Source: JANMCE01 sp963791625 (GTDB lineage Bacteria; Actinomycetota; Acidimicrobiia; Acidimicrobiales; Ilumatobacteraceae). Taken from it: a stretch of 64,000 nt of DNA. Shown here one piece after another: positions 63,721-64,000 of this stretch (position 1 is the first letter of the stretch; each line of letters begins with the position of its first letter). The translations under genes and the position numbers were made by a program. The stretch lies in NCBI GenBank assembly GCA_963791625.1, contig CAWBTA010000006.1, positions 558,001-622,000 of the forward strand, in the 5' to 3' direction. The notes under the pieces were generated by a model. That model searched no databases. It had not been told where the DNA came from and saw only the letters and a program-made list of their open reading frames with translations.

Positions 63721-64000
63721 GTGCCGGCCGCAGTGCCCGACCTCAACGTCCTCGCCAACCTCAAGGTCCTCGTCATCGGCGCCGGTATCGGCGGCATGTC
63801 GTCAGCAATTGCGCTTCGTAACCACGGTGCGGCGGTCGAACTCATCGACATCGATCCGAACTGGCGGGTCTACGGCGCGGGAATCACCATCACCGGCCCG
63901 ACGCTACGGGCCTTCAAAGGCCTCGGCGTGTACGACGAGATCGCGGCACAGGGCTACGTCGGTTACGGCATCCGCGTTTGCGATGTGACGGGCAAATTCC
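63721..64000 (+). CDS. FAD-dependent monooxygenase, truncated by window edge
   Basis: Only 93 codons are visible. GTG 63721 starts one base after the TetR stop. The Rossmann motif LVIGAGIGGMSSAIALRNHG and the acidic residue ending beta-2 (VELIDIDPNW) identify an FAD enzyme of the PheA/UbiH hydroxylase type; GAGITITGPTLRAFKGLGVYD is the next conserved loop. It would hydroxylate an aromatic ring with NAD(P)H. Joined to tetR in one unit and likely functionally tied to the divergent ring-cleavage operon. Confidence 0.85.
   Translation, partial: MPAAVPDLNVLANLKVLVIGAGIGGMSSAIALRNHGAAVELIDIDPNWRVYGAGITITGPTLRAFKGLGVYDEIAAQGYVGYGIRVCDVTGKF

Overview
The window is GC-rich, densely packed bacterial DNA, almost all of it protein-coding. 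Overlapping ATGA/GTGA start-stop pairs, GTG starts, a MftD-type enzyme, many CoA-ligase and aromatic-catabolism genes, Tat/lipoprotein signals with Ala/Thr linkers, and a secreted protein with 'R-I-x-D-T/S-R' repeats all point to an actinobacterium. An Acidimicrobiia-like member (Ilumatobacter or Microthrix relatives) fits best. That placement is inferred from gene content only. I found no rRNA, tRNA, CRISPR array or insertion sequence.

Layout. 1-3.8 kb (minus): a sugar operon, DeoR-type regulator, galT, UgpC-type ABC ATPase and the 5' part of a sugar-binding lipoprotein. 3.9-7.5 kb: acyl-CoA synthetase, fatty-acid-hydroxylase-type membrane enzyme and a Tat-exported NlpC/P60-LysM hydrolase. 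7.5-15.8 kb (plus): a tight seven-gene run of GT28-like glycosyltransferase, ABC exporter, two GT4 glycosyltransferases, an APH-like kinase, then a NarL-type histidine kinase and response regulator; this looks like a regulated surface-glycan locus. 15.8-19.1 kb: a Gly/Ser-repeat membrane protein and a large secreted triple-repeat protein. 19.1-24.6 kb: lactonase plus SDR dehydrogenase, a baeRF protein, deoC and a second CoA ligase. 24.8-31.6 kb: VWA lipoprotein, a PadR-controlled ABC/FtsX exporter with a perfect palindromic operator, and a sortase next to its likely DUF4397 substrate. 31.7-34.9 kb: GT1 and HEAT-GT4 glycosyltransferases. 35-42.9 kb: EamA transporter, SRPBCC protein, sulfatase, methyltransferase, PAP2-like protein, MBL hydrolase, LLM flavin enzyme and an orphan mftD. 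42.9-45.3 kb: a divergent pair of a membrane-anchored TIR protein and a signal-less NlpC/P60 protein. 45.3-52 kb: dinB, boxC-boxB (benzoyl-CoA epoxidation), SnoaL-like, SDR-VOC fusion and DUF1330. 52.3-58.1 kb: cytochrome P450, membrane protein, Cu/Zn SOD and a damaged cyclase/AAA/LuxR regulator. 58.3-64 kb: an aromatic-type operon (molybdenum hydroxylase, VOC dioxygenase-like protein, hydrolase-CMD fusion) divergent from a TetR regulator and an FAD monooxygenase.

The most striking sequence-level signal is a set of six apparent frame breaks in five genes, near 25.1, 27.6, 30.6, 57.9, 59.2 and 59.17 kb. In every case one extra base breaks an otherwise convincing protein. Sequence error, pseudogenization or recoding are all possible; error or decay is most likely, but the uniform direction is worth checking. 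The most interesting biological candidates are the TIR/NlpC-P60 divergent pair and the glycan-export operon with its own two-component system.
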